DNA from: Anaerolineaceae bacterium
Lineage (GTDB): Bacteria; Chloroflexota; Anaerolineae; Anaerolineales; Anaerolineaceae
Direction of reading: 5' to 3'
Length of the DNA: 64,000 bases
NCBI GenBank assembly: GCA_002702705.1
Contig: PABH01000042.1
Coordinates: 124,001 to 188,000 of the forward strand
How positions within the stretch are numbered: the stretch's first letter is position 1; every line of letters starts with the position of its first letter. The notes beneath the pieces were generated by a model that was not told the origin of the DNA, made no database searches, and saw only the letters and a program-made list of their open reading frames with translations. Shown piece by piece: positions 44,331 to 53,605 of the stretch. Both the position numbers and the translations under genes were made by a program.

Positions 44331-47300
44331 TTAGGTTAATTCGACCTCGAGATGATGAATCAAACCATCTCTAAGGAAAATATGCCTGCTGTTTGCAGGA
44401 TCCAAAATATAGCCTGGAATTTTTTCAATCCTGCCATCCTCAAAATGGACATGAATATTTTGATCTTTTGAAGACCGAAGGATAACCGGCACCTGGCATA
44501 TGGAATAAGCCAATGTATCCTTCTCTAAAACCAGTTGTTCTTCTTCACCATCAATATTCCAATAATGATATTCCGATTGATTCGTTAAGAATTCATTTCG
44601 ATCCAGTAGAAGAAAATCAAACCCTATTACCCCATTTTTAATTCTCAGACCCAGTTCAACCAGCCGAGCAAGGATCTCTTCTTTAACCAAGCCTGTCATT
44701 CCCGGTTGTTTTGCACCCTGCCCTTTTGGTGTATGAGAATATGGATCGGTAGGAAAAGCGCCATACGATTCAGGGGTTTTATTAAAACTTTGACCCGCTC
44801 GAATATCCTCATATTTTTTTATTAACTCCATAACACTTGGTTCGTCTTTTGTACGAAAAATTGTTTCCTGGACTGCCAATAATAACTTGGATACCATATG
44901 CCAATAAATACTTCCTAACCCTTCGTAAGCAAAAAAAGTACCGGATCTCCCTGTAAACTCATCATGATGGAATATTTCCTCAAATAAAGCCAAAATCTTA
45001 TTTCCGTCAATCTTTACCAACTCAGCATACCGGGGTTGTTTTTTCAACAAATCTAAAAAACGATTGATATCTTTGTTATTACGAATTGCTCCATTAAAAT
45101 GGTATTTTCCTTCTTCATCCATAATGATCAAAGATTGGTCACCAGCTTTAACAAGCGCTTCAATTAATGATATTCCACTTACCTGTGTGGATGTCATTGT
45201 ATTTTTTTCAAGAAACCCTTGCAGTTTACGATCAGGATAAAGGATATAACTATGTTGATCAGCTTGATAAAGACGACTGTCCCTCAAACTTTGCAATAAA
45301 TCTAACGATTCTTCTCCTGATAACATTCCTGATGAAAGAATAGCCACCTGTCCTTCTAACATTTCATATAAATGACTAATCGTTGCATGGGAATCATAAA
45401 AATGGAAAATATTGTAAGCATGGTAAAGATGATCAAACCGTTTATTCGCTCTTAATGAATGTTCGATAAATTGCTGCGCCAAATCAAAAAATGAAATTAA
45501 GTCTACAGCTGGCACCTGAGTTTGTTCACCAGAAAAACCATTCGTATAAAAATTCCAACGATAATTACTTCCTGCCAGCCCCAATGCATTCACCATCTCA
45601 AGTCTTTGATTATCTGTGAAGGAACCACCTAACACTTCTTGGTATTGTAGAAAAATCTCGTTTATATTAGAAAAAAGTTCCTTCACTTCTCGGCTGATTT
45701 GTACTTCAAAAATTGTATTAGCAGTTGCCAATTCCTTAAGAAACGCTACATAACGACGTAGATAACATAGTGTGACAACCGATACCCCTTTTCCAACCAA
45801 CGCATTATTTGCATCATTCCACTCGGGTCGCTGCGTGTTCATCCAGATTCCGCCCTCAGGAATAAAATTGACTAACTTAGCAAGCAGTAAAGTCATTAAT
45901 TTCTCAGCTAATGTGGCTTTGAGCAAACTACCGTTTTTTTGATGAACTAGTTTTCCATCTGATCCGATTTTTTTCACCCTCGTTTCAATCTCTCGTTCTA
46001 ATTCCCAATTAAAATCAATCGTATTATGAGAATCTAACAATAAATCAGAATACGGTTTAATGCGATAGGGCACATCAGCATAACAAAACATCGGTTTATT
46101 AAGAAATGTTTCTAGTTTGCCGGGATGTAAATCGGAACTAATTTCCATCAGCTTTTGAAGATAAATAATTTGATGGTCACTCCAATATCCAATATTAGCC
46201 CAGGGATTATTTGGCTCTGGCAGTTCCCAGTCAATTCCATTTCGAGTAATTCGATAAGGGTTATATCCATCCACTGTCGTTGCATTCAGAAAAGCACAAA
46301 TCATGTTTTCTATATATTCGGGATAAGAATAGGCCAAGGGTTCCCAGTTTTGAAAAATATCCCGCCAGTTTCCTTCATAATCCAATTGTTTTGAACCATC
46401 TTCTTTTTTGATATTTATTGCAAATCGATTCCAAGGACGGCTGGGATCACCATGTCTTCTACTAAAAGAAAGTGGCAAATACACATAACTCAACCGGATT
46501 AAGTCCATCACATTGGTTTTTTCACATGCTTCTTGAAGAGAAGATATATTGATTTTCTGAGGTAATTGAGAAAAGAATGCTGTGTTTTCACTAAGCATAG
46601 CCTGGTTATGAACCAATATAAATTCGATAAAATCATCTTTGTTTACCCAATACTGATCATCAAAGACGCCACCACGCATTACATTAAACATCACATTTGC
46701 AAAATGAAATGCAGTCCGAATTTGAAGGTTTGAGGTTTGTAAACCATCGGCTCTGGCAACAATCTTTTCCAAGTTTAGGGTATTGTCACTGATATCATCC
46801 TCAACCATTTGAATTAAATTAGATCCATTGTTTTCCAGAAGATTACGTAACCGAATGATCGCTGCACTATCCTGGTAAACATCTGCAACAAGGTGCCAGG
46901 ATTTTTCTTCATTGGGAGCCAGTTGAATATTAGCATGCACAAAATAAGCGCTGCGCTGTCCGCGTACTTCTGTTTCCATCTCCACACGTTTTTTTGTTCG
47001 AAAGTTATCAAGCTGACAAGAGGAAAGCAAATATGATGTCGGATCTAATCCAAGCTGCGTAACCGTAGTTGCAAGAAGGGACTCACTTGGTTCTGCCAAA
47101 TCCGTAAGCGTAGAGCTTAATGAAAATATCGCTAACCCGCTATCTGGAAGCAGTTCGCTATATTTATAGGCATCTAGTAAGATACTTAAAGAATTTTGCG
47201 TATGCATAGAAACGTTCGCAGGCAAAATGTTTTGTAACCCATCGAGAAACTCAATATCGCAAGTTTTTTCTGACAAATTATGCAACCAGGATGTCTTTAC

Positions 47301-47786
47301 AAATCCAAATGCATCACTAATTCGCCAGGCGTAACGGTAAACCAAACCAAGACTGTAATTGATCTCTTCAAAAATAACGGAAGTGCCTGAAATATTTTTA
47401 TAAATATTACGAACTAGATTGTAGATCCCCTCGAATCGAAATGAAAATGGTTCCCAAAGATAATTATGGTCTTCATCATTAACAAATAATATTGCTTTAT
47501 TTCCCGTGTTTTCACTGTTCTCAGTCAACTTATCGACCGTATAGTAAGGAAAAAGCGCCTTTTCAGCACTTACTCGACCTGCCGATAATCCTCCGGTTGA
47601 TGATATAAAAAGCCAGTGATTTGAACTACTCACAATGCTCATGAAAAATGGTTCCATGGCATCATAATTTTCTATTTTGTAGTATGTTTCACCCAGCAAA
47701 GAGATATATTCTCCCTTTATGTCCTTCTCTGGACTTTTAAAGGTTGAGTCACCGATAAAAATGGGGAATGGTTTTTGATTTTTCAT
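44331..47786 (-). CDS. large GH94/GH149/GH161-like glucan phosphorylase
   Basis: This 1151-residue protein has no signal peptide. It has an N-terminal beta-sandwich region (about 1-310, with GQRSAYFVHANIQLAPNEEKSWHLV) and a helical (alpha/alpha)6-type region that includes LSFSRRHGDPSRPWNRF, YEGNWRDIFQNWEPLAYSYP and IWMNTQRPEWNDANNALVGKG (about 645-667); the WND element is where GH94-type phosphorylases place catalysis. The size (over 1100 residues) fits the beta-1,3-glucan phosphorylase families GH149/GH161 better than classical GH94 (about 800). It closes a locus with two GH16 glucanases and a sugar importer. It would convert oligosaccharides plus phosphate to glucose-1-phosphate. The exact family needs a profile search. 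Confidence 0.75.
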   Translation of the reverse strand: MKNQKPFPIFIGDSTFKSPEKDIKGEYISLLGETYYKIENYDAMEPFFMSIVSSSNHWLFISSTGGLSAGRVSAEKALFPYYTVDKLTENSENTGNKAILFVNDEDHNYLWEPFSFRFEGIYNLVRNIYKNISGTSVIFEEINYSLGLVYRYAWRISDAFGFVKTSWLHNLSEKTCDIEFLDGLQNILPANVSMHTQNSLSILLDAYKYSELLPDSGLAIFSLSSTLTDLAEPSESLLATTVTQLGLDPTSYLLSSCQLDNFRTKKRVEMETEVRGQRSAYFVHANIQLAPNEEKSWHLVADVYQDSAAIIRLRNLLENNGSNLIQMVEDDISDNTLNLEKIVARADGLQTSNLQIRTAFHFANVMFNVMRGGVFDDQYWVNKDDFIEFILVHNQAMLSENTAFFSQLPQKINISSLQEACEKTNVMDLIRLSYVYLPLSFSRRHGDPSRPWNRFAINIKKEDGSKQLDYEGNWRDIFQNWEPLAYSYPEYIENMICAFLNATTVDGYNPYRITRNGIDWELPEPNNPWANIGYWSDHQIIYLQKLMEISSDLHPGKLETFLNKPMFCYADVPYRIKPYSDLLLDSHNTIDFNWELEREIETRVKKIGSDGKLVHQKNGSLLKATLAEKLMTLLLAKLVNFIPEGGIWMNTQRPEWNDANNALVGKGVSVVTLCYLRRYVAFLKELATANTIFEVQISREVKELFSNINEIFLQYQEVLGGSFTDNQRLEMVNALGLAGSNYRWNFYTNGFSGEQTQVPAVDLISFFDLAQQFIEHSLRANKRFDHLYHAYNIFHFYDSHATISHLYEMLEGQVAILSSGMLSGEESLDLLQSLRDSRLYQADQHSYILYPDRKLQGFLEKNTMTSTQVSGISLIEALVKAGDQSLIIMDEEGKYHFNGAIRNNKDINRFLDLLKKQPRYAELVKIDGNKILALFEEIFHHDEFTGRSGTFFAYEGLGSIYWHMVSKLLLAVQETIFRTKDEPSVMELIKKYEDIRAGQSFNKTPESYGAFPTDPYSHTPKGQGAKQPGMTGLVKEEILARLVELGLRIKNGVIGFDFLLLDRNEFLTNQSEYHYWNIDGEEEQLVLEKDTLAYSICQVPVILRSSKDQNIHVHFEDGRIEKIPGYILDPANSRHIFLRDGLIHHLEVELT

Positions 47787-47821
47787 ATTAAATCCTTTAC
47801 TGAGTAATCTTTGTTAACGGA

Positions 47822-47836
47822 ATCGTTATTAACGAT
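47822..47836. promoter_or_regulatory. 15-base palindrome upstream of the phosphorylase gene
   Basis: ATCGTTA and TAACGAT flank a central T, about 36 bases upstream of the minus-strand start at 47786. It differs from the LacI-type sites at 52963 and 53245. Operator function is only a guess. Confidence 0.4.
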
Positions 47837-47988
47837 AACCTTTTAAAAAAATCGATATAAATAAAAGGAAAACATATTTTGATAGATTTTTATTAGAAGT
47901 AATAAATCATTGGTTATGATAATACCGTTAATTTTACTTTTTATTTGCAATTACTCATTGTCTTTTCATAAATTGTTGAAAAAATCTT

Positions 47989-48828
47989 TTATAGTTTGGT
48001 TACCTTGACCCAATCAACCAGCATTTTGGCTTCATTATTTTGAACCAATCTCACAGTTTCTTCAGGAATTCCCAAGTAGGGAAAATTGACACCATTTGTT
48101 TTATACGGATATGTACCCCCAAGGGCACAATTTAGAATTAGATATTTACTGTCACTGAATACCCATCTACCGTAATAATCAATCATAGGCGGTGTTACAC
48201 GGTATAGGAGTTCCCTATCAATTCGGAATACAAAACCGTCTGAAGGGGTGAGTTCTACTGAATAAATGTGCCATGTAGCTGTAGAATGATCTGCTGAAAA
48301 ATACTTTTTATTAACGATTGGTGTTTCTCCGAAATAACCTGGGCCATGGACAGCTACACTTGCCCAATCGGTTTCACCAACATTTTCCATAATATCAATC
48401 TCACCACATTGAGGCCAGGGTCCTTTTGAACCTAAAGACCAAAAAGCCGGCCAAAGGCCACTTCCAGCAGATAGTAAAATACGGGCAGAAACAACACCAT
48501 AAGTAAATTGAAACTTACCTCGTGTGTTGATTCTGCCTGAAATAAAATCAAAAGACTTCCCTTGAGGACTCTGAAATCCAGATTGAAAACGGGGGTGGAT
48601 CACAAGAATGCCGTTTGCCTCTTTATTTCCAGGACTCAAATAAATCGTTTCCTCAGAATCGACATAAGCCTGTTGTTCATTGTTTACAACCTGTCCGGTT
48701 ACTTCCACATTCCAATTAGATCGGTTGAGATCTGAAGAAGTAAAATCATCAAAAAAAATAGTTTCTGTGTCGTTGTTATTAATGTAATTTTGTTTGGTAT
48801 TCATTTCAATGGAAACTTCAGTTTTCAC
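47989..48828 (-). CDS. GH16 beta-glucanase without signal peptide
   Basis: The roughly 279-residue GH16 enzyme has the catalytic motif GEIDIMENVG (nucleophile and acid/base Glu in ExDxxE), preceded by the substrate-cleft pattern GLWPAFWSLG. It lacks any N-terminal hydrophobic segment, so it is predicted cytoplasmic, unlike its neighbour. It starts with GTG at 48828, one base-pair step after the upstream GH16 stop; an ATG eight codons in (48804) is an alternative. GH16 enzymes cut beta-1,3 or mixed-linkage glucans. It probably trims imported oligosaccharides for the phosphorylase. Confidence 0.88.
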   Translation of the reverse strand: MKTEVSIEMNTKQNYINNNDTETIFFDDFTSSDLNRSNWNVEVTGQVVNNEQQAYVDSEETIYLSPGNKEANGILVIHPRFQSGFQSPQGKSFDFISGRINTRGKFQFTYGVVSARILLSAGSGLWPAFWSLGSKGPWPQCGEIDIMENVGETDWASVAVHGPGYFGETPIVNKKYFSADHSTATWHIYSVELTPSDGFVFRIDRELLYRVTPPMIDYYGRWVFSDSKYLILNCALGGTYPYKTNGVNFPYLGIPEETVRLVQNNEAKMLVDWVKVTKL

Positions 48829-48830
48829 CT

Positions 48831-49661
48831 TTAATTGTTAATTTTTTCGTAAACACGAACATAATCAATCTGATATTGCGCTGGAAAAACTGTGTCAGGA
48901 CTGATTAAACCACCTAATGTACCACCAAGGGCAAGGTTAAAGATAATGAAAAATGGTTGGTCAAATGGCCAATCTCTTATACCCACATCGCTTTTAGAAA
49001 CCGAATGGTATTGAACCCCATCATAAAACCAATTAATTTGTTCAGCATCCCATTCAATAGCATAGGTATGGAAATCGTCAGCGATATTGTATGTTTGGCG
49101 GTTCCATTGAGTAAAGCCCAATGCGCCAGAATAACCAGGCCCGTGTAAGGTACCCAAAATCACATCGGGATCTTTTCCAACATATTCCATGATGTCAATT
49201 TCACCACAATCGGGCCAACCAACCTCAGTAATATTGTCTCCAAGCATCCAAAATGCGGGCCACATACCTGCACCCTCTGGTACTTTAATGCGCGCTTCAA
49301 TACGCCCATATTGAAAACTCTGTTTTCCCTGTGTCTTTAATCTAGCTGATGTAAATTCAAAGCCGCCAGAATCATTCTCTTCTTTTCTTGCTTCAATTAC
49401 CAGATTCCCTTTTTCCAATCGAGCATTTTCTTTAAGATCAGTATAAATCTGCGCTTCTCCATTACCCCAACCACCACCGCCTAAATCATAGTTCCAATTA
49501 TCGGAATTAATCTGTTTACCATCAAATTCATCATGCCAGACCAAATTCCATCCTTCAGGTACATCAATCGGGGTGGTGGCTGTGGTTTGGCCACAACCTG
49601 TTAAGGTTTGCAAAAAGACAGCACAAAAGGTAATCCAGCTAAAAAATATGCGAAATTTCAT
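48831..49661 (-). CDS. GH16 endo-beta-glucanase, lipoprotein
   Basis: The 276-residue enzyme has a lipoprotein signal peptide with lipobox LTGC (Cys about residue 23). The GH16_3-type domain carries LVWHDEFDG, WNYDLGGGGWGNGE, GAGMWPAFWMLG and the catalytic GEIDIMEYVG. This subgroup is typical of laminarinases. As a lipoprotein it would cut polymeric beta-1,3-glucan at the outer face of the membrane to yield fragments for the ABC importer encoded just before it. The gene starts eight bases after the permease stop. Confidence 0.92.
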   Translation of the reverse strand: MKFRIFFSWITFCAVFLQTLTGCGQTTATTPIDVPEGWNLVWHDEFDGKQINSDNWNYDLGGGGWGNGEAQIYTDLKENARLEKGNLVIEARKEENDSGGFEFTSARLKTQGKQSFQYGRIEARIKVPEGAGMWPAFWMLGDNITEVGWPDCGEIDIMEYVGKDPDVILGTLHGPGYSGALGFTQWNRQTYNIADDFHTYAIEWDAEQINWFYDGVQYHSVSKSDVGIRDWPFDQPFFIIFNLALGGTLGGLISPDTVFPAQYQIDYVRVYEKINN

Positions 49662-49669
49662 GAGTCTTG

Positions 49670-50515
49670 TTATCCTTTAACAGAACCTGAAGTCAAACCG
49701 GAAATAATATACCGCTGTAAAAAGAGGAACAGTATCAACATAGGTAATGTCAACATTAATACTGCCGCAGCTAAATTAGGCCAGTTACTTCCATAAACAC
49801 CCTGAAATACGATTAAACCTCGTGTGATCGGGTAATATTTTTCACTGGTCAGGTAAATCGTTGGTGCAATAATCTCATTCCAAATGCCAATTGCATGTAA
49901 TACAACTACGGTGGCAATGGCTGGTTTAATTAAAGGAATAACAATTGACCATACAAACCGGAAATACCCGCAGCCATCCAATGCTGCCGCCTCATCAAGT
50001 TCCTTTGGCACGGATTTAATATAATTCACAAGAATAACGATGCCAATCGGATTAACAATGAACAACATGATATATCCAATCGGATTGTTATACAAACCCA
50101 AATTTAAAATAAGTTGGAATTGTGGAATTAAAGCCGGAGGCAAAAACAAAGCGATCACAAACAATGTTAACAATGGTCCGGAAAATTTTACGTAATTACG
50201 GGCGATCGGAAAAGATACAAAAACCGCGGTTATGATATAGATCGTTGTTGCAGAAACGGTGTAGATTAGTGAATTAAACAGATACTTGGGAAAATTTGCT
50301 TTTGTCCACGCTTCAACAAAATTTTGAAAATGCAATTCTCTCGCTAATCCAGTGGCATCCTTCATAAAAGACGGCATTGTTTTTAATGAGGTGTTTACTA
50401 AAACCAATAAAGGTCCCAAGTAAATAATGGCAAAAATGATCAAGATCAGATAGGATCCAATTCTGCCCCAATTTACCGGTTTTTTATTCCTAACGGATTT
50501 TGTCATAGTACTCAT
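49670..50515 (-). CDS. carbohydrate ABC permease, MalG type
   Basis: This 281-residue permease has about six membrane helices and the EAA coupling loop in LDEAAALDGCGYFRFVWSIVIPLIKPAIATVVV. The C-terminal part (NWPNLAAAVLMLTLPMLILFLFLQRYIISGLTSGSVKG) matches the MalG/CUT1 permease end. It works with the MalF-type partner and the binding protein. No ATPase gene is in the operon, so a shared MsmK/MalK-type ATPase elsewhere is presumably used. Confidence 0.92.
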   Translation of the reverse strand: MSTMTKSVRNKKPVNWGRIGSYLILIIFAIIYLGPLLVLVNTSLKTMPSFMKDATGLARELHFQNFVEAWTKANFPKYLFNSLIYTVSATTIYIITAVFVSFPIARNYVKFSGPLLTLFVIALFLPPALIPQFQLILNLGLYNNPIGYIMLFIVNPIGIVILVNYIKSVPKELDEAAALDGCGYFRFVWSIVIPLIKPAIATVVVLHAIGIWNEIIAPTIYLTSEKYYPITRGLIVFQGVYGSNWPNLAAAVLMLTLPMLILFLFLQRYIISGLTSGSVKG

Positions 50516-51447
50516 CCCATGATCCTCTCTTCTCTACGTTTCAATATATAATTCACACCCAAGCCAATGACCAACACCAGCAAAAACAGAATGATCGAAG
50601 CAGCAGCAGCATACCCCTGCCTGAAGCTTGAGGTCACGCTACCTGAAGTTTGACCAAAACCAACGGCATAAATTAAGTAACCTAATACTTGGGTTCCATT
50701 CCTATAACCTAAAAGGACTAAGAAGAGCTGCCAGGCTTGAAGGCTGCCAATAATGTTTAAAGTAAGGTTGGTATTTACACTCGGTGTCAACAATGGCCAG
50801 GTTACATTTGCAAAAACCTGCCACGAACTGGCACCATCAATTCGTGCCGCCTCATACATTTCAGCACCAATGGTCTGTAAACCGGAGAGGAAAATAATCA
50901 TGGTTGTACCCATGTTCGCCCAAATCTGGATAACGATAACCCAGGCAAAGGCTTCTGCGGGTTGACCACCTAAAAATTCAGATTGTGCGCCAAACAGCTC
51001 AAGGATTCTTGCCATTGGGCCACCTAGAGGAAACAAGAAGAGAGACCAAATCAAACCTTGAATAACTGCGCCAAGAATTACTGGCATAAAATAAAGGGTA
51101 CGAAAAATATTTCGCCCCTTGAGATTTTGATTAATGATCACTGCAACCAACAGTCCTAATCCAAATTGAATTGTAGTCACAAAGAAACAAAATATAAGTG
51201 TGCGTCCTAGAGCTGCGAAGTTATCTTTGGCTGCCTGGCCCATGAAAAGGAATTCTTTATAGTTATCTAACCCTATCCAATCAATCTGAGCACCCTTCAA
51301 ACCCGTCGCGTTTGTAAAAGAGTAAACAGATGTAGCGATAGATGGTCCGAGGGCAATCAACACATAAAAGAAAATGCCAGGTAAGAGCAGTAAATAAGGT
51401 GTCCATCGAGATCGTTTAGATCCAAAATAATATGCCATGATATCCAA
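50512..51447 (-). CDS. carbohydrate ABC permease, MalF type
   Basis: This 311-residue CUT1 permease has about six helices (first: YLLLLPGIFFYVLIALGPSI) and the EAA loop MYEAARIDGASSWQVFANVTWPLLTPS. It overlaps the MalG-type gene by four bases. Together they form the channel for the imported beta-glucan fragments suggested by the neighbours. It starts 67 bases after the binding-protein gene, separated by a perfect hairpin that probably lowers permease expression relative to the binding protein. Confidence 0.93.
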   Translation of the reverse strand: MDIMAYYFGSKRSRWTPYLLLLPGIFFYVLIALGPSIATSVYSFTNATGLKGAQIDWIGLDNYKEFLFMGQAAKDNFAALGRTLIFCFFVTTIQFGLGLLVAVIINQNLKGRNIFRTLYFMPVILGAVIQGLIWSLFLFPLGGPMARILELFGAQSEFLGGQPAEAFAWVIVIQIWANMGTTMIIFLSGLQTIGAEMYEAARIDGASSWQVFANVTWPLLTPSVNTNLTLNIIGSLQAWQLFLVLLGYRNGTQVLGYLIYAVGFGQTSGSVTSSFRQGYAAAASIILFLLVLVIGLGVNYILKRREERIMG

Positions 51448-51467
51448 GCTCCTTTATTAAGAAAAAG

Positions 51468-51501
51468 CCCTAGGCTTCCACTTATAAGTGGAAGCCTAGG
51501 G
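51468..51501 (-). terminator. 34-base perfect palindrome between binding protein and permease genes
   Basis: Arms CCCTAGGCTTCCACTTA and TAAGTGGAAGCCTAGGG are exact complements with no loop bases left over. On the minus strand CTTTTTC follows. It likely acts as a partial terminator or RNA-stabilising hairpin that sets binding protein to permease stoichiometry. Confidence 0.75.
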
Positions 51502-51514
51502 AATTATTGGGAGT

Positions 51515-52837
51515 CTACTTTACAGCATCAAGACCGGATTGTAAATCAGCTTGAACTTTATCTGCAAGCACTTTGGGGTCATCATCCGTACCAAAAGGTT
51601 TGAAGTATGAAGCCCAAGGATTTGCGAATTGTCCAGCACCTTTCGGGGCAATCCAGTATTGTTCATATCCTACCCGGAAATTCTCCAAATAAGGAGCAAC
51701 CTCTTTACCGATGGCTGTATTCAATTGCGCTGTCGGCTGGGTTGGAATGAAACCAACTGCATCAACGAATGCTTGATAATTTTCAGGATCAGAAAATTCT
51801 GCCAAATACAACATTGCTGCATCTTTATTGGGTGTGTTGGCTGCTACCGCCCAACCCTGATCATATTTACCAAACAAGTACTTATTATCGTCTGCATTAT
51901 CTGAACCGGGGAATGGGATGTATCCCCATTCAAAAGAAGGTTGTGCTTCTTCGATTGCAGGACCGTACCAGGTTCCACCAGGGAACATCGCCACAGCACC
52001 AGAAGCAAAACGTCCGGGTGCAGCATCGCCACCAATACCACTCGCGCCTTCTTCCATCATATCGCGTGCATAAACCTGCATTTTCTCCCACATTTCAAGA
52101 GATTTTGCATCATTCCACTTTATGGTTCCATTCCAAAGTCCCTCTACAAGGGCTTCTTGATCAGGATAAATTGAACCAATTAAGCCGTAGGCTCCAACAA
52201 AAATCGGCCAACCATCTTTACCGCCAGCGGTCATACAGGGGATATCGATTGATTTGAAGGTTTCACAGGCAGTAACAAGTTCACTCCAAGTGGTAGGAAC
52301 TTTGACGTTGTTCGCAGTGAACAAGTCTTTATTGTAATAAATGCCACTGTAGGAGACACGTCCAAGATTGATCTCATAAACTTTTCCATTATATGTTCCT
52401 GCATCTTGGATCGCTGCTTCATCGTAGTTTTTAACAAAAGGCTGATCACTCAAATCCATTAATAGACCAGCATCAATTAACTGCTGCCAGTTCGGCGCAT
52501 CTACTTGTGACATATAAGGTTGAGCTGCATTGGCAAACCCAAACATATCAACCACATCAACGTCATTTGCTGTTAAACGAGTCTGGGTAACTGTACTCAG
52601 ATCATTGGCATTAACGACTGACATATCTACAGTAATGTAGGGATATTTTTCTTCAAATTTCTTGTTAAATTCCTCCATAAACGCCACCATCGGTGGATTT
52701 TGGTGAACCAGTACCTTGAGCGTTAGGTCTTCGGGTGTATCAGAACCAGTGCTTGGGGCAGGGGTAGATGCACATGCACTCAAGATCATCGACAAGACCA
52801 TTAGTAAGGCCAACATGGAATACATTTTTTTAAACAT
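51515..52837 (-). CDS. sugar ABC transporter substrate-binding lipoprotein
   Basis: The 440-residue family 1 binding protein has lipobox ILSAC (Cys about residue 22), an N-terminal lobe with LTLKVLVHQNPPMVAFMEEFNKKFEEKYPYI, and the conserved FASGAVAMFPGGTWYGP in the hinge region. CUT1 binding proteins of this type capture oligosaccharides. The two GH16 genes downstream suggest beta-glucan oligomers. GGAG precedes the ATG. It is first in the importer operon, and a LacI-type operator sits about 126 bases upstream of its start. Confidence 0.94.
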   Translation of the reverse strand: MFKKMYSMLALLMVLSMILSACASTPAPSTGSDTPEDLTLKVLVHQNPPMVAFMEEFNKKFEEKYPYITVDMSVVNANDLSTVTQTRLTANDVDVVDMFGFANAAQPYMSQVDAPNWQQLIDAGLLMDLSDQPFVKNYDEAAIQDAGTYNGKVYEINLGRVSYSGIYYNKDLFTANNVKVPTTWSELVTACETFKSIDIPCMTAGGKDGWPIFVGAYGLIGSIYPDQEALVEGLWNGTIKWNDAKSLEMWEKMQVYARDMMEEGASGIGGDAAPGRFASGAVAMFPGGTWYGPAIEEAQPSFEWGYIPFPGSDNADDNKYLFGKYDQGWAVAANTPNKDAAMLYLAEFSDPENYQAFVDAVGFIPTQPTAQLNTAIGKEVAPYLENFRVGYEQYWIAPKGAGQFANPWASYFKPFGTDDDPKVLADKVQADLQSGLDAVK

Positions 52838-52962
52838 CGGACAGTTTTCTCCATCTTCTAAAAAATAAGTTTAGGGGTTATTTGACAATCAATCAAAATT
52901 CAAGCAATTCAACCAATTTTTTAATCTGCTTACAACCACCTCCTCGAATCTTTAACCTTTTT

Positions 52963-52976
52963 TGAAAGCGCTCTCA
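52963..52976. promoter_or_regulatory. LacI/GalR-type operator upstream of the sugar importer
   Basis: TGAAAGCGCTCTCA fits the LacI-family consensus TGnAAnCGnTnnCA fully, with the central CG and flanking A/T runs. It lies in the 173-base gap between the LacI domain gene and the binding-protein gene. Confidence 0.8.
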
Positions 52977-53010
52977 AAAAACACTACAAAAAATTCCAGA
53001 AATCTTTGGA

Positions 53011-53217
53011 TTAAGAAACCGGATTCTTATTTTTAGGAATACGTTTTGATGCTAAATTGCGTGCTGTTTGATTTGGCTGATAGCCGGACTCTTTGATCAC
53101 TTTCTTAACACGTTCACGGGTCTGAGGACGCACACCAGGATAATCATTAATCACTCGAGAAGCGGTTGCTAACGATACGCCAGCTAATTTTGCGACTTCC
53201 TTTAAAGTGATTGTCAT
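53011..53217 (-). CDS. stand-alone LacI-family DNA-binding domain
   Basis: The whole 68-residue protein is the LacI helix-turn-helix plus hinge helix: TLKEVAKLAGVSLATASRVI (residues 4-23) and hinge GYQPNQTARNLASKR (about 45-60), then eight residues and a stop. Normal LacI regulators have another ~270 residues of sugar-binding sensor. The downstream 173 bases contain no such domain in any frame, so this is not a simple frameshift. The neighbouring giant kinase contains the missing LacI sensor fold without an HTH. It may be a truncated remnant or a minimal dimeric repressor. Its own operator lies 28 bases upstream. Confidence 0.85.
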   Translation of the reverse strand: MTITLKEVAKLAGVSLATASRVINDYPGVRPQTRERVKKVIKESGYQPNQTARNLASKRIPKNKNPVS

Positions 53218-53605
53218 AATCCTTCTGCGACCTCATTTTCATTCTGAAAACGCTTACATTTGTAAATCTATACTATAGGATTCAACAATCGCAGACATGG
53301 AGAAAAGAGAGATGATTATGGACATTTCATTGAATTTTTGAAATACCTGAAAAAAACTAATTCTTCACAGGGTGCACTTAATATACGATCAGGAATATTC
53401 CACCAGGCATTAGCGATACCTGACTTGATGGAACACGATTTTTGATCAAACGATAATCAAATACCTTAATATGTTTAACATTCGAACTTCATCAGCATAT
53501 TGCTTCAGAAATTGAGACGATTTCGGGACCTATTACCCCAGAGTTTTTATATAAAAATAAAAAACGATTATATTGTCACTAGATTAATAACCAGGGAAAA
53601 ACAAC
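53218..53605 (-). other. 388-base gap upstream of the small LacI gene
   Basis: Apart from the operator at 53245-53258 I see no gene. The region is AT-rich with no open frame of note, no tRNA and no recognisable LacI sensor fragment. It separates the hybrid kinase stop codon from the small LacI gene. Confidence 0.5.
53245..53258. promoter_or_regulatory. LacI/GalR-type operator upstream of the small LacI gene
   Basis: TGAAAACGCTTACA also matches TGnAAnCGnTnnCA at every fixed position. Its place just before the LacI-domain gene suggests autoregulation. Confidence 0.75.

Noticed and set aside
51769-52257. A 162-codon open frame on the plus strand, antisense to the sugar-binding protein gene
   Set aside because: The product has no recognisable domain and lies wholly inside a well-supported lipoprotein gene on the other strand; it is a shadow frame.
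53011-53217. LacI gene truncated by a simple frameshift
   Set aside because: I read the 173 bases downstream in all frames and found no LacI sensor sequence, so a frameshift cannot explain the short protein; deletion or a real minimal gene remains.
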